A stretch of 31,490 nt of DNA. Origin: a virus. A program made the position numbers and the translations under genes. The stretch's first letter is position 1; each line of letters begins with the position of its first letter. The stretch is taken from positions 1 through 31,490 of the IMG/VR virus record IMGVR_UViG_3300025522_000031; one strand, written 5' to 3'. Below the pieces are notes generated by a model. That model saw only the letters and a program-made list of their open reading frames with translations. It was not told the DNA's origin and did no database searches. Below are positions 29,876-31,490 of this stretch, piece after piece.

Positions 29876-31002
29876 AAATTGAAATTAATCACAGCTGCCA
29901 GAACTATAGCAGCTACCGCGCCGAGCGTGTGAAATCACTATTCAACCCAGAGCATGGCCACACCTGGAGCCACACCACTGAATTGCCTATTGAAAACGCT
30001 CAATGGCAAATTGGGTTAATAGTTGGTCCATCCGGCAGTGGTAAAACATCAATTGGGGCTCAGGTTTGGCCGGAAAGGCCCTTATATGACCTTTACGCAG
30101 ACTGGCCCGGTAACACACCCATTATTGACGCAATATCCCCACACGGCGACTTTAATGCCGTTACAGCATCACTGGCCGCCGTGGGCTTGGGCGATGTTCC
30201 GGCTTGGCTCAGGCCGTTTAATGTGCTGTCGAACGGCGAGAAATTTAGGGCAGGTTTAGCCAGGCTAATATGCGACCGCCCTACAACAGCCGTAATTGAT
30301 GAATTTACATCAGTCATCGACCGGCAAATTGCCAAAGTAGGCGCGGCGGCATTTGCCAAAAGCTGGAGGCGTGGCACTGGGCAGGTCGTTTTACTTACGC
30401 CACACTACGACGTGGCCGAGTGGCTTCAACCGGATTGGGTTTACGACACAAAAGAGGCGCGGTTTTTTAACCGTGACTGCCTTCGGCGTCGCCCGCAGAT
30501 TGAACTCACAATTTACCGAGTTCCGGGGACAAAATGGAGTTATTTTAAGCCGCATTATTATTTAGACCTCCCGCACCCGGTTGCGGCTCAGTACTTCATT
30601 GCGTTTGTTGGCGATGAGCCAGTCGCACACCTGGCCGTTTGCCCTATGTTCCAGGGTGGCCACTATAGGGCCACACGCCTGGTCGTTATGCCCGAGTGGC
30701 AGGGTATTGGAGTTGGCACGGCCTTTCTTAACGAAATTTGTCGTTTACATCTTGATGGCCATGGCCGCAACGGCCATAGGTTTACAACACTATTTCACAC
30801 CAGCCACCCGCAGTTATGCGAGGCACTACGAAGGTCAAAAAAGTGGGTGCAGGTTTCAGGTGCTTTAAAGTTTGCAAACAAGGCTAAAAGCATTCACACC
30901 TTGCAAAACGCCGCTGTTAAAAAAGGTGAAAAGTGTAAGTCAGGCGGCTTTGGGGGCCACTTCAGAGCTGTACAGGGATTTGAATATATTGGAGGTGTAT
31001 AA
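29872..31002 (+). CDS. ABC-type ATPase fused to a GNAT acyltransferase (putative DNA modification, Mom-like position)
   Basis: A 376-residue protein. The ABC ATPase covers about 40-195: Walker A GPSGSGKT (52-59), signature LSNGEKFRAG (119-128), Walker B TAVIDEF (D143, E144) and H-loop LLTPHYD (H178). A GNAT domain follows, about 210-340, with motif A ATRLVVMPEWQGIGVGTAF (267-285), the acyl-CoA pyrophosphate loop. There are no transmembrane segments, so this is not a transporter. In Mu the right-end gene mom is itself a GNAT-like enzyme that modifies adenine. I infer an ATP-driven base-modifying enzyme. It shares a base with the next start. Confidence 0.65.
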   Translation: MKIEINHSCQNYSSYRAERVKSLFNPEHGHTWSHTTELPIENAQWQIGLIVGPSGSGKTSIGAQVWPERPLYDLYADWPGNTPIIDAISPHGDFNAVTASLAAVGLGDVPAWLRPFNVLSNGEKFRAGLARLICDRPTTAVIDEFTSVIDRQIAKVGAAAFAKSWRRGTGQVVLLTPHYDVAEWLQPDWVYDTKEARFFNRDCLRRRPQIELTIYRVPGTKWSYFKPHYYLDLPHPVAAQYFIAFVGDEPVAHLAVCPMFQGGHYRATRLVVMPEWQGIGVGTAFLNEICRLHLDGHGRNGHRFTTLFHTSHPQLCEALRRSKKWVQVSGALKFANKAKSIHTLQNAAVKKGEKCKSGGFGGHFRAVQGFEYIGGV

Positions 31003-31490
31003 TGATTATAAAAGTAATAGGCGACCCGGGAGCGCCTGCGTATCAGACAAGCTTAAGTGTTGTGCGTAAGCTGGGCCACGCCGTGCATGATAGTAGGTAT
31101 TTTTACTGCGATTTAGCGGTTGCCCCACTACTGACCTTTAGGCTCTCCCCTGACGAGATTAACGAGCCGATACACGGCACGTTGATATTTCACCCAAGCC
31201 CATTGCCTTACGGCCGTGGCGCGAGCTCACTAAGGTGGGCATACAGGCGTAAGGAGCCCATAACCGCCGCGTGTTGGTTTTGGGCCACCGAGCGCCTCGA
31301 CGCGGGTGATATATGCGAAAGTGAAATAATAAAGATAGACTATTCAATGAGCCCTAAGGCCTACTATCACATGCATGTATTGCCAGCTCTTGAAAGAACT
31401 CTGCAACAGGCCTTAAAGGCCATTTCGGGGGGATATATACGCCGCATTCCGCAGCAGGAGGCCTACGCCTCATATGATCTTAAGTTGTAG
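31002..31490 (+). CDS. small formyltransferase-like enzyme
   Basis: A 162-residue protein ending at the last base of the window. It has the core signature of methionyl-tRNA and GART formyltransferases: FHPSPLPYGRGASSLRWAY (H64) and WATERLDAGDI (D100). The Asn two residues before the His, nearly always present (NVH or NIH), is Ile62 here. It lacks the C-terminal tRNA-binding domain of Fmt and is about half its length. It begins at the stop of the ABC-GNAT gene (TAATG), so they share a pathway. Likely substrate: a modified base or its acyl donor, by context only. Confidence 0.7.
   Translation: MIIKVIGDPGAPAYQTSLSVVRKLGHAVHDSRYFYCDLAVAPLLTFRLSPDEINEPIHGTLIFHPSPLPYGRGASSLRWAYRRKEPITAACWFWATERLDAGDICESEIIKIDYSMSPKAYYHMHVLPALERTLQQALKAISGGYIRRIPQQEAYASYDLKL

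Noticed and set aside
29872-31002. ABC transporter ATPase
   Set aside because: There are no membrane-domain partners and the protein carries a GNAT domain, so transport is unlikely.
1-31490. tRNA, rRNA, insertion sequences, attachment sites or phage ends
   Set aside because: I saw no cloverleaf, IS-type terminal repeats, or 5-bp target duplications; both phage ends are probably outside the window.

Overview
The window looks like most of a Mu-like transposable phage or prophage of a Bacteroidetes host. The evidence is gene content: a Ner-like regulator, a MuA-type DDE transposase, a MuB-type ATPase, DUF3164 and GemA-like early genes, a Mu gp27/gp28/gp29-gp30/gp36/gpG packaging and connector set, and an I/Z-like protease-scaffold. 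The host guess rests on a perfect Bacteroidetes-type promoter (TTG, 19 bases, TATCTTTG at 9928-9957), AT-rich gene leaders in place of strong Shine-Dalgarno sites, and the protein families. No sheath or wedge genes are visible. A single tail-tube gene, a 738-residue tape measure and one large tail-tip protein suggest a long non-contractile (siphovirus-like) tail. Neither transposon end nor a repressor is visible, so the element probably continues on both sides.

Layout: (1) 1-9871, plus strand, a tightly overlapped early operon: regulator, transposase, MuB, a second P-loop ATPase, then many small genes including DUF3164, a DnaA-domain-IV-like protein, GemA-like and small membrane proteins. (2) 9872-11148, a separately promoted accessory unit: a palindrome, a strong promoter, a roughly 120-nt structured leader and a BRO-N antirepressor-like gene with two small AT-rich genes. 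(3) 11185-16592, a bidirectional terminator, then a minus-strand packaging/connector operon (small terminase, large terminase, gp36-like, portal-MuF fusion, gpG-like, one unknown). (4) 16720-27635, plus strand: protease-scaffold, decoration-like protein, major capsid, terminator, lysis genes (M23 peptidase, membrane coiled-coil protein, u-spanin candidate), tail tube, tail chaperones with a likely frameshift, tape measure, tail tip and receptor-binding fibre.

(5) 27510-28953 is a diversity-generating retroelement (DGR). The fibre gene ends in a variable repeat (27510-27621). A template repeat lies at 27704-27815 and a DGR-type reverse transcriptase at 27946-28953. Within the 112-nt alignment I count 23 template-adenine differences and only one non-adenine difference, so the receptor-binding tip has evidently been retargeted.

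(6) 29588-31490, the right end, has the position and layout of Mu com-mom: a structured leader, a 46-residue ORF overlapping the next gene by ATGA, an ABC ATPase-GNAT fusion, and a small formyltransferase-like enzyme whose usual active-site Asn is Ile. I infer a phage DNA base-modification (anti-restriction) cassette. The least familiar signals are the leader at 9962-10110, which carries a mimic of the downstream start-codon region, and this right-end cassette with its own RNA structure.
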